Assembly: GCF_014697025.1 (NCBI RefSeq)
Contig: NZ_JACJRC010000004.1
Coordinates: 62,001-126,000, forward strand
Source of the DNA: Alkalinema sp. FACHB-956
GTDB lineage: Bacteria > Cyanobacteriota > Cyanobacteriia > Leptolyngbyales > Leptolyngbyaceae
Direction: 5' to 3'
DNA length: 64,000 nucleotides
Shown: piece by piece, positions 54,848 to 62,354 of the stretch
Position numbering within the stretch: the first letter of the stretch is position 1
How the letters are laid out: each line of letters starts with the position of its first letter
Position numbers and translations under genes: made by a program
The notes under the pieces: generated by a model
Database searches by the model: none
Told to the model about the DNA's origin: nothing
The model's input: only the letters and a program-made list of their open reading frames with translations

Positions 54848-57652
54848 CTAGGCGAGTTGAGTTTGGGCGACCCAGGTGCGCATGAGTTCGACGCGGTATT
54901 GGTAGCGATCGTCGGGGTTGAGTTGGATGATGTCGTGGTCTAGGAGGAGTTTGAGGCCGATCGTGAGGTGCTGAGGGTCGAGGTCTAAAGCGGTTTGGAG
55001 TTGGGTTGCGGTGGCGGGGTCGTGGGTGAGGTGGCGGAGGATGGCAAGTTGGGTTGCGGCGTCGGTTTCTTGGGCTTGTTCCCAGATGGCGCGGAAGTAG
55101 GCGCTGCCTTCCTGGAAGAAGTGGGGATGGTTGATGACCTCGTAAACATCATCTTCCGTGAAGAGGGGTTCAATTTCTTGGTTTTGCTCGAAGCGTAGTT
55201 GGTTGAAGCGGGATACGAGGTTTTGGCAGATCAGTTGGATCAGGTAGGGTTGGCCGCCGCTGAGGTGGTAGATCTGGTCTACGGCTTCGGGGGTGTAGTC
55301 GATCGGGAAGTCGTCGTTGGGGTTGGTGATGAGTTTGCGGGCGGCGGCGGGGCTGAGGAAGCTGACGGGGATTTTGCGGACGCTGCCGAAGAGGGGGTTC
55401 CAGTAGTCTTGGGTCATTTCCTGGAGGGTGTGGAGTCCGGCGAAGGCGAAGATGATCCAGGGGAAGTCCATGAGGATGCCGCGCCAATGGCCGATGAGGC
55501 TGGTGTCGAAGCGCTGTTCGCGGATGCCGGTTTCGATCAGTTCAAATTCGTCGATCGCGATGATGAAGCGATCTTTTTGACGATATTGGTCGAGTTTTTT
55601 GAGCCAACGACGGAAGTCTTTTTCGGGGGTCGGGAAGTCGGTGGGTTGGGGTTCGGGGAGGTGGGGTTGGATGTGGGTGGGGAGGTCGTCGTAGAGGGTT
55701 TGGGCGAGGGCGAGGATGAGGTCGGCGGTGGTTTGGAGGGTGCCGAGGGTTTGGATGTTGAAGTTGATGATGTGGGTGTGTGGGTCGAAGCGTCCGGGGA
55801 GGTTGCGGAGGATGGAGGTTTTGCCCATGCGGCGGTGGCCGTAGATGACGACGGATTCGAGTTGGCCGGGTTTGTTCCAGAGTTCTTCGAGGGTGGTGAG
55901 GATGTCTTCGCGTCCGACGAAGAGGCTGCCGGTGACGGGGGGGCCGACGACGTAGGGGTTGGCGACGGGTTCCAGGAGGGGGGCGTTGGCGAGTTCACCG
56001 CCGACTTTGGTGATGATGGTTTGCCATTGGTCGATGATGCGGAGGAGGAGTTTTTGTTCGGGGTAGTTGGGGTGGATGGTTTGGGTGACGGTGGTTTTGA
56101 GGGTTTCGAGTTGGTTGTTGGCGTTGAGGATGGCGTTGCGTTGGGTGACTTTGCTGGAGAGGATGTTGGCGCGGTGGACTTCTTGGCTGAGGGTGCTGAG
56201 GGTGTGCAGGGCTTGGATGACGGTGGGACGGAGGAAGGTGTCGGTGGGGTTGAGCCAGGTGAGGTGCTGGGGAAGGTGCTGGGGAGCGGTGGCGATGTCG
56301 GCAGAGGTTTGGAATTTGAGGTAAGCCAGGAAGGTTTGAAAGGAGGCGGAAACTTCGCTGCCGTGGGGATAGGTGGTGAGTTCTGTAAAGTTGGGTGAGT
56401 TTTCGAGATGGGAGATGGGGCTTTGGTTGTCGTCAAATAGGAGGTGATGGAAAAGCTGAATCAGATCACGTAATGGGCTTTGGGGAATTTTTCTGAGGGG
56501 ATAGGTGAGGGAGTACGGTAGGGTTCTAAAAAATCCTGCTTTGCCTTCGTGGTTGATGGGAACGCCTGCTAACTCACTCAATAAGCTTTGTTTAACGGTC
56601 ACGAAGTCGCGTTGTTCTTGCCGATCGATGGGGAATGAAACATAGCATTCCAAAAACTCTGGTTTGAGCCAGTTATAGAGGGTTTGTAAAGGATGCTGAG
56701 TTTGGTGCAGGTGTCGATAAATGGCATTATGAACAGCCCAGGCTTGAAAGGGATTGCTGAGGACTTGGGTACAAAGCTGGAGTCCTTGTTCTGGATCAGT
56801 GTTCAGTTGAGTGAAGAGATAACGACTGCTGCCAGGGAGAGGAAGGACGTTTAGTTCATCAGTGATGAGAGGATGGCGTTTCCTACGCTGCCAGGGATTG
56901 TATACCCTAATCAGATGTATCAACCAAAAAGGTACCCGTAACGCACCCACGCCTCCCGCCACGCCTCCCGCCACGCCGACCGCCACGCCTCCCGCCACGC
57001 CGACCGCCACGCCTCCCGCCACGCCGACCGCCACGCCGACCGCCACGCCTCCCGCCACGCCGACCGCCACGCCTCCCGCCACGCCGAACGCCACGCCGAC
57101 CGCCACGCCTCCCGCCACGCCTCCCGCCACGCCGACCGCCACGCCTCCCGCCACGCCGAACGCCACGCCGAACGCCACGCCTCCCGCCACGCTAACGGCT
57201 AATCTGCTAAGCATGAATGCTAAGTTCGATGTAAACCAATTTATCCAGTAAATAAGTGTGAATTTTTGAGAACGTATATCAATTAATTTGCAAATTCTTT
57301 CGAAATCTTCTTTACTCAAATTTCTGGGAGTTGAACGTGGGCAAGACCAATAGACAGAAGGACTGAATAATTCTTGAAAAAAATTACCTAGTAATATTAT
57401 TAAAAACGAAACTAAAGTTGTAGTAATTAATGCTGTAAGCAATAGATTTTTATAGGTAGGTAAACGGATATCTGCAATAAATTTTTTCCAGCCACCTTCA
57501 CTTTTGTAAATCTCTGGATCGGCCTGATACAAATAACACTTCAACGCCGTCGGACGGAAAAACACCCAATACAACACCAACCAATAATGCTTTGGGTTCA
57601 GGGGGTTGAGACATTGCGGCAGTTCGCCATCGTAGGTGGGGAAGGTGGGCAT
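54848..57652 (-). CDS. STAND-type ATPase with glycine-zipper repeat membrane domain
   Basis: A 934-residue protein. N-terminal region with hydrophobic helices (about 22-33, 68-90, 132-155), then about 20 tandem [G/V/F]GVA tetrapeptides (157-236) giving a Gly every four residues, a basic stop segment (RQRRKRHPL-like, PWQRRKRHP at 253-261), a helical region (about 280-560) and the sequence NPYVVGPPVTGSLFVGRED (565-583) that opens cyanobacterial STAND ATPases. Walker A VVIYGHRRMGKTS (601-613), Walker B FIIAIDEFELIE (696-707), and a C-terminal winged-helix-like end. The repeats come from a 12-bp minisatellite. No TPR or WD repeats follow, so what it senses is unclear. The domain order suggests a membrane pore or anchor controlled by nucleotide binding; that is inference. 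Confidence 0.85.
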   Translation of the reverse strand: MPTFPTYDGELPQCLNPLNPKHYWLVLYWVFFRPTALKCYLYQADPEIYKSEGGWKKFIADIRLPTYKNLLLTALITTTLVSFLIILLGNFFQELFSPSVYWSCPRSTPRNLSKEDFERICKLIDIRSQKFTLIYWINWFTSNLAFMLSRLAVSVAGGVAFGVAFGVAGGVAVGVAGGVAGGVAVGVAFGVAGGVAVGVAGGVAVGVAVGVAGGVAVGVAGGVAVGVAGGVAGGVGALRVPFWLIHLIRVYNPWQRRKRHPLITDELNVLPLPGSSRYLFTQLNTDPEQGLQLCTQVLSNPFQAWAVHNAIYRHLHQTQHPLQTLYNWLKPEFLECYVSFPIDRQEQRDFVTVKQSLLSELAGVPINHEGKAGFFRTLPYSLTYPLRKIPQSPLRDLIQLFHHLLFDDNQSPISHLENSPNFTELTTYPHGSEVSASFQTFLAYLKFQTSADIATAPQHLPQHLTWLNPTDTFLRPTVIQALHTLSTLSQEVHRANILSSKVTQRNAILNANNQLETLKTTVTQTIHPNYPEQKLLLRIIDQWQTIITKVGGELANAPLLEPVANPYVVGPPVTGSLFVGREDILTTLEELWNKPGQLESVVIYGHRRMGKTSILRNLPGRFDPHTHIINFNIQTLGTLQTTADLILALAQTLYDDLPTHIQPHLPEPQPTDFPTPEKDFRRWLKKLDQYRQKDRFIIAIDEFELIETGIREQRFDTSLIGHWRGILMDFPWIIFAFAGLHTLQEMTQDYWNPLFGSVRKIPVSFLSPAAARKLITNPNDDFPIDYTPEAVDQIYHLSGGQPYLIQLICQNLVSRFNQLRFEQNQEIEPLFTEDDVYEVINHPHFFQEGSAYFRAIWEQAQETDAATQLAILRHLTHDPATATQLQTALDLDPQHLTIGLKLLLDHDIIQLNPDDRYQYRVELMRTWVAQTQLA
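56945..57184. repeat. 12-bp minisatellite encoding [G/V/F]GVA
   Basis: About 20 tandem 12-bp units, in three versions on the plus strand (gccacgcctccc, gccacgccgacc, gccacgccgaac), encode GGVA, VGVA and FGVA on the minus strand. Only the first codon of each unit varies. Length change by slippage would keep the frame. Confidence 0.95.
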
Positions 57653-57703
57653 GGGGAGGGGGAGAGTATGGGGGTAGGAGGGTGGAAGGGTAGGAGGGTG
57701 GGG

Positions 57704-58042
57704 TTAGTGGATGGCGAAGCCTGTGAATTGGCGTTTGAATGGAGAATGGAAGCCTAAGACAATATCTTGCTTGTCAATTCCGGCTTCGACTAATTCATGG
57801 GCAATATCAAACTCGGTGCCATTGTGCTGAATCCAAATCTTGTTATTCAAAATATCTAAATGTAAAACGCAGCCGTAAATCCGTCGATCGTTCTGCCAAC
57901 CAACGTTTACCAACTGATAATGATCATGTTCTCGATCGGTAATCAACTCTGACATCACATCTTCTGCATCCTGATCTCGATGCTTTTCCAAGACGGTAAG
58001 AATCGCCGATCGGTAAGCTGCTAGTTTATTCTTTGCTGACAT
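57704..58042 (-). CDS. xisI: XisI-family protein
   Basis: A 112-residue member of the XisI family, first named from excision control of the fdxN element of Anabaena but widespread outside it. YRSAILTVLEKHRD, DHYQLVNVGWQNDRRIYGCVLHLDI and IVLGFHSPFKRQFTGFAI are family segments. Its usual partner XisH is not seen. The start overlaps the upstream antitoxin stop (TAATG). Confidence 0.88.
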   Translation of the reverse strand: MSAKNKLAAYRSAILTVLEKHRDQDAEDVMSELITDREHDHYQLVNVGWQNDRRIYGCVLHLDILNNKIWIQHNGTEFDIAHELVEAGIDKQDIVLGFHSPFKRQFTGFAIH

Positions 58043-58263
58043 TACCTTCTCCGAATCGAAGCCCGCATCTCTTCTCTTGTCATCACATCCTCAGGATTAG
58101 CATCGTATGCTCTTGCCCGCCGATCGAGCTCCTGCTGTAGCTCTGAGGTTAACTCTGGATACCCCTTCTCCCCAGCAATGCTCTCCAAAATTGCCTGCAC
58201 AATCTGAATGCGCTCCTCCACACTCAAAGCCATAATGCCTTCTAAAGTTTCTGCAATGTCCAT
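58042..58263 (-). CDS. Addiction-module antitoxin-like protein (orphan)
   Basis: A 73-residue protein of the Unstab_antitox type: LSVEERIQIVQAILESIAGE and LDRRARAYDANPEDVMTREE are typical. No RelE-like toxin follows; XisI does. Either the toxin was lost or XisI is now its partner in expression. Confidence 0.78.
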   Translation of the reverse strand: MDIAETLEGIMALSVEERIQIVQAILESIAGEKGYPELTSELQQELDRRARAYDANPEDVMTREEMRASIRRR

Positions 58264-58332
58264 GATTTTCCCTTCATCTTCAGATTATAAACAGCGATCT
58301 CACTCCAGCCCCACCTCCCATTTCAGCCTACT

Positions 58333-58569
58333 TCACAACTCATCCCCTACCATTGGCGGCACATCCGGCACCTTGGCCATTACTGCTTCAAAAGCTGCAT
58401 CATTAGCTCGACTTGCGTAGGCACGCATCACAGCAAATGACTGCTCCGCCTTCACCTTCTCACTAATCGCTAACAGCATCCATTGCTCCAACGAAAGCTG
58501 CTTCTCGGCTGCCAACTGTTGTACCTGCGCTAATAGTTCATTGGGTAGTTCCAAAGAATAAACACTCAT
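58333..58569 (-). CDS. Putative antitoxin of the PIN pair
   Basis: A 78-residue protein with a ribbon-helix-helix-like start (YSLELPNELLAQVQQLAAEKQLSLEQWMLLA split as SLELPNELLAQVQQLA and QLSLEQWMLLAISEKV). The ATG overlaps the stop of the upstream PIN gene (ATGA), so toxin precedes antitoxin. Confidence 0.75.
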   Translation of the reverse strand: MSVYSLELPNELLAQVQQLAAEKQLSLEQWMLLAISEKVKAEQSFAVMRAYASRANDAAFEAVMAKVPDVPPMVGDEL

Positions 58570-59003
58570 TCTCCTAACCTCCTGACTAAATCATATTGCT
58601 TGACTAAATCTCTTGGCTGAATTAGCTCAATACCAAACTGAGTTGCTGCTGGCAGAAAATCACGCTGATTAAATGTCACAATTCCACGTGCATTCACATT
58701 AATCGCACATTCTAAAACCATTTCATCATTAGGATCCCGTAACTGGGGTCGCCATTGAAAATAAATGGGAACAGCGATCAATCGATCGGCCAATATTTCC
58801 ATCACCGTATCAACCTCCACATCGCTTGCCCAAAATGCCTCACGATTTGCCTCGCGTCCTACCACATCCAAATATTCTAGAAAGAGTGCTGCTGAAACTG
58901 CGCCAAAAATTAGTCGCCGTTGAACTGCCTGTAAAATAACAAAACTTGCACCTTGCCTTGAACGTAATGCTGCTATCCACACATTGCAGTCAAATACATA
59001 CAT
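58566..59003 (-). CDS. PIN-domain toxin (PIN_3/COG1569 type)
   Basis: A 145-residue PIN ribonuclease. MYVFDCNVWIAAL carries the first acidic residue, then FLEYLDVV, LRDPNDEMVLECAI and IVTFNQRDF complete the four-residue site. Paired with the short gene overlapping its end. Confidence 0.87.
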   Translation of the reverse strand: MYVFDCNVWIAALRSRQGASFVILQAVQRRLIFGAVSAALFLEYLDVVGREANREAFWASDVEVDTVMEILADRLIAVPIYFQWRPQLRDPNDEMVLECAINVNARGIVTFNQRDFLPAATQFGIELIQPRDLVKQYDLVRRLGE

Positions 59004-59049
59004 ATCAGATCTTGAATTACCCCTCTCACACCATGGCCATAGTTTGGTA

Positions 59050-59679
59050 TTACCTCCGGTCTTGCAAAACGTATTGGCCGAACGATCGAACCGCCTCTCC
59101 CAAATCCGTCTCTGCCATCATCACATGTTGCTTGAAAACCGCTAATTCTAACTGCCGTAACCCGTCTAATTCACTCTGTTCAATCTGCTCATAACCGCCC
59201 TCCCGCAAGTGATACAACACCAACGTCCCATCCTCCCAAAACCAAACCTCAGTCACCCCAAGGGCCTGATACCGCGCTAACTTGTGCACCCCGCCACGGC
59301 TAAAAACCACCTCGATCGACAAATCCGGAATCTCTTTCAACCCGCCAAGACAATAGGACTGATCCGGCTGTGCGGCTGCAACGTTTGCTTGCTTCTGGTC
59401 GGCAGACCCCGTCGCGAAAAATACGATTCCCTGCTGTGCTAGAAATAGAGTCAACAACGTCCCGATCGCATGGGAAAAAATTTCGTGTAACTGTCCCGGC
59501 ATAAGTAATTCGATCGTGCCATCAAAATAAAACAACCGCACGCCGGAACTCTGCTCACAGCCCCGACGAATCAACTCAAAATGCTCCCAATCTCCCTGCA
59601 AAGTCACCACCCGATCGCCCTCGGAATAGGACGCCGGAGCATTCCCCCACGATCGTTGTTGATCCGTTGCGACGGTCAT
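59050..59679 (-). CDS. Uma2-family PD-(D/E)XK nuclease-fold protein
   Basis: A 209-residue Uma2 protein: RLFYFDGTIELLMPG, HEIFSHAIGTLLTLFL, DLSIEVVFSRGGVHKLARYQALGVTEVWFWED (core Asp/Glu in two parts). Lies between the PIN pair and the HTH-ATPase gene, same strand. Confidence 0.88.
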   Translation of the reverse strand: MTVATDQQRSWGNAPASYSEGDRVVTLQGDWEHFELIRRGCEQSSGVRLFYFDGTIELLMPGQLHEIFSHAIGTLLTLFLAQQGIVFFATGSADQKQANVAAAQPDQSYCLGGLKEIPDLSIEVVFSRGGVHKLARYQALGVTEVWFWEDGTLVLYHLREGGYEQIEQSELDGLRQLELAVFKQHVMMAETDLGEAVRSFGQYVLQDRR

Positions 59680-59733
59680 AGCCAGTTCACCTCACAAAAG
59701 CGGATTGCATCGCTGCTTTCATCATAAAGGATC

Positions 59734-60720
59734 TCATCGGGCCACCCGGCGATCGTACAACTCCCGCGCCAGTTCTCGCACCCGTCGGGGTTGCCCACTG
59801 CTTTGCTCATAAATCTTGGCAATCTCTGTCCGATCGAACCGAATCCCTGTCCCCGCCAAGCGATCGCTGACAAACCCTTCCACCTTTTTCAAGCTCCAAT
59901 ACTGCAATTCCAACGTCTGCCCCCCAAAAAAGTCAGCCAGGGGGGAAGTCTGGTTTGGGTTATCAGGAAACAGTTGCCGTAAATCTTTCTGACTGCTGAC
60001 GACCAACTGCAACGGAGACTCTGGCATTTCCGCTGTACCCCGCAGCCAATTTCGAGTGGCTTGTGGAAAAAAAGCTTCATTTGTCAGTACGTGAATTGCA
60101 TCCAGACACAGAACGTAAGGCTGTTTTGCCTTCTTTAACTTGCGTCGTATTTGATTTTGGTCACAAGTCTCATAATCTAAAGCAGTGGCCAGTTCCTCAA
60201 AAAAACCTTGCTCATCCCGAATCCAGTGCATATCAATGTAGAGAAAAGTGTCAGAATCTCGCCCGAGTTTTGTTGCGCCTTGCCGCCCGATCTCCCTCAA
60301 AATCTGTGACTTCCCGCAGCCCGCTGGCCCAATTAACGCCTGACTGCCCCCTTTACCCAATCGCTCAACAATCTGCCGTAACAACTCATCGCAGCCCCAT
60401 AAATCTGTGCGATCGAAGGGATTATCAGGGTAGAGTTTCGCGTTGGTTCTAGCCCCCGTCTGGGATTTGGGTGGGGCTTGTTTGACGTAAGAACTTTCAG
60501 TTAACTCTAGCCCGAAGCCCTCCATCATCTTTTTGAGACTGCTATAGCTGACTGTCTTGCGATCGAGAATTTTGGTTACTGAATCGTTGTCTAGATTCAC
60601 GAGCCGTGCGATCTCAGAAAAATTACTAGCGTCTTCTGCTAGCGTCTCTCGAATGGCATCCCATAGCAGCCTGTGAGCTTCATCTGTCAGCAAACAATAT
60701 TTTTTTGATTCGCTGACCAC
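59734..60720 (-). CDS. HTH-AAA ATPase (STAND-like)
   Basis: A 328-residue protein. An N-terminal helix-turn-helix-like region (about 33-72, FSEIARLVNLDNDSVTKIL) precedes an ATPase with Walker A LIGPAGCGKSQIL (129-141). The Walker B is VLCLDAIHVL (203-212), with Ala in place of the catalytic Glu. The C-terminal lid is typical (SSGQPRRVRELARELY). ATG at 60720; the gene diverges from a two-helix membrane protein gene 183 bp away. Confidence 0.82.
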   Translation of the reverse strand: MVSESKKYCLLTDEAHRLLWDAIRETLAEDASNFSEIARLVNLDNDSVTKILDRKTVSYSSLKKMMEGFGLELTESSYVKQAPPKSQTGARTNAKLYPDNPFDRTDLWGCDELLRQIVERLGKGGSQALIGPAGCGKSQILREIGRQGATKLGRDSDTFLYIDMHWIRDEQGFFEELATALDYETCDQNQIRRKLKKAKQPYVLCLDAIHVLTNEAFFPQATRNWLRGTAEMPESPLQLVVSSQKDLRQLFPDNPNQTSPLADFFGGQTLELQYWSLKKVEGFVSDRLAGTGIRFDRTEIAKIYEQSSGQPRRVRELARELYDRRVAR

Positions 60721-60903
60721 AGGCTACCTCGAATTCATCTCCAGGAATCTTTCCACTATTCTACGATGATTTCCAAAATCCACTGTAACTTACCGATCAT
60801 CCCTGCCGATCATCCCCAAACCCAGAATTGACAAGCCTTATCGTTGGAATCAGTTGAGAGCTAGCCCAACCCCAATCCATTGATTTCTAAGGTCAATATC
60901 ACC

Positions 60904-61176
60904 ATGTCTAATCAAATTCAGCAAGAAATTCTGCGCCAATCTCGCGAGAGCTTCAACCTAGCTCAAAAATACTACTACCTGGGGCTGTGGAGCAGTGCTG
61001 CCAGTAGCGCGATCGGGTTGGCGGCTGCCATCAGTCTCCTCTGTGGTCATGGTAACATTGCCACGCTCACGGCATTGACCAACCTATTGCCAACCCTCAC
61101 CTGCCACCAAGTCATCAAATCTGGCGCGAAACAACTCGAAGATGCCAGCGATCGCCTCCGTGAATTTTTAAAGTAA
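60904..61176 (+). CDS. Two-helix membrane protein resembling the TRADD-N-associated 2TM family
   Basis: A 90-residue protein: an amphipathic start (QQEILRQSRESFNLAQKYYYL), two hydrophobic helices (about 26-48 and 51-68) and a conserved-looking end KSGAKQLEDASDRLREFLK. The S-F-N and L-x-D-A-x-D-R-L signatures fit the cyanobacterial TRADD-N-associated membrane module described in bacterial conflict systems; the TRADD-N part itself is lacking. ATG at 60904. Assignment is from memory of the family. Confidence 0.65.
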   Translation: MSNQIQQEILRQSRESFNLAQKYYYLGLWSSAASSAIGLAAAISLLCGHGNIATLTALTNLLPTLTCHQVIKSGAKQLEDASDRLREFLK

Positions 61177-61272
61177 TGCTAGGTGTATTGGTTCAGCTAG
61201 CATGTCAACGGTTGAAAGCCTTTCGCAGAGAATGTGGGAGGCTGCATAGAAAAAATGTAACGATCGCAGCGG

Positions 61273-61656
61273 TCAATCACCAATACAGTCCACCGATAGA
61301 TTTTCTGATAATGCCAAGAGTAGGATTGACTCTAGTGCTTGCAACCATTGCCAATGGGGTTGTTTTTCCAGAGTCTGGGTAACCAATTGGTTTAATACTG
61401 TTTGACGAATAGCCGGATCTTGAGGCAGTTTGGTGCGAGTTCGGTAATGCTGACAAATTTCCTCCTCTACCTCCTGACGTAGTGCTTGCAGGAGTTGTAA
61501 GACAGCCTGTTGGGCGTGGGAGTCTAAACGGCGATCGCTGTAGGGATCTACCCAATTTAAGATGGTTGGAGTTTGCTCAATTAACCAGTCCATAAAGGCT
61601 GAAGGCGGAACAAAATCGATCACGATCTCTCCTGATTTTCGGATAATCCAGTTCAT
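61273..61656 (-). CDS. Hypothetical protein downstream of Uma2
   Basis: A 127-residue protein. FVPPSAFMDWLIEQTP and a helical middle (QQAVLQLLQALRQEVEEEICQHY) with no known family. 17 bp after the Uma2 gene, so probably one transcript. Confidence 0.6.
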   Translation of the reverse strand: MNWIIRKSGEIVIDFVPPSAFMDWLIEQTPTILNWVDPYSDRRLDSHAQQAVLQLLQALRQEVEEEICQHYRTRTKLPQDPAIRQTVLNQLVTQTLEKQPHWQWLQALESILLLALSENLSVDCIGD

Positions 61657-61673
61657 GGGTCAGTCCTGGTAGC

Positions 61674-62354
61674 TCAAGAGGTTGCCAATCGTTGCACAAA
61701 AGCTGCGTGTTCCGCCGATCGTAATCCTGCTTGTAGGGTTGCCATCACTGCCTGCATTTCACCCGATAGCATGGCATTGACTGACAGCCATAAGCCTGGA
61801 TAGATGCGACTATGAATCACGCCTGCATTATCCATCGGTAGGAGTGTGTAAAGGCCATTTTCCAGAATGAACCAGTCGATCGCGCGATCGTAGACTCGCC
61901 AGACGATGTATTCCTGCACGCCATTGCGTTGGTAGGCTTGCTTTTTATCTCCGAGATCAATGGCAACGCTGCTACCTGCAATTTCTGCCAACAGTTCTGG
62001 TGCACCCTCGATGTAGTCATCCTGACTGAGCTGAGCTTGTCCCCCACAGGCCTCGCTGATAAATAGTGCGGCATCGGGTTGGGGTTCGTTGCCCATGTCT
62101 AACCTGACCGTTGGTTCGACGCCTAGTTCCAGGCCGGGAGTCGCAATTTTGTAAGACCAGAGCCAACCTAGGAGGTTACTATGTGGATCAGCGTGGGTTT
62201 TGAAGCGTAGCGCAGCAGGCAAGTAAACAACTCCTTCAATCAGTTCTGCTTTTTTCAGGTGGGGCATGGTTTGATAGCGGCGCTCGAATTCAGCACGGGT
62301 GAGCCGATCGCCGTTTTCTAGGGGAGGTGTAGTGGGGAGTTGGAACTGGGTCAT
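61674..62354 (-). CDS. Uma2-family PD-(D/E)XK nuclease-fold protein
   Basis: A 226-residue Uma2 protein: LTRAEFERRYQTMPHLKKAELIEGVVY, PQPDAALFISE, LLAEIAGSSVAIDLGDKKQAY and VQEYIVWRVYDRAIDWF (core residues spread over these). Third Uma2 in the window; the three are not close copies. Confidence 0.9.
   Translation of the reverse strand: MTQFQLPTTPPLENGDRLTRAEFERRYQTMPHLKKAELIEGVVYLPAALRFKTHADPHSNLLGWLWSYKIATPGLELGVEPTVRLDMGNEPQPDAALFISEACGGQAQLSQDDYIEGAPELLAEIAGSSVAIDLGDKKQAYQRNGVQEYIVWRVYDRAIDWFILENGLYTLLPMDNAGVIHSRIYPGLWLSVNAMLSGEMQAVMATLQAGLRSAEHAAFVQRLATS

Noticed and set aside
55199-56398. 399-codon open frame on the plus strand opposite the glycine-zipper ATPase gene
   Set aside because: It arises from the C-rich codon use of the minus-strand gene; its translation is low-complexity Gly/Val/Glu/Asp, and the ATPase motifs are on the other strand.
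55537-56436. 299-codon minus-strand frame rich in Ser/Pro/Thr
   Set aside because: It lies in another phase of the same ATPase gene and is a product of base composition.
56862-57251. 129-codon plus-strand frame of TPPATPTA repeats
   Set aside because: It is the opposite strand of the minisatellite inside the large ATPase gene, where the minus frame has family matches on both sides.
57704-58042. Evidence for an fdxN-type excision element
   Set aside because: XisI alone is widespread outside such elements; no recombinase gene, attachment-site repeat or nif/fdx gene is present.
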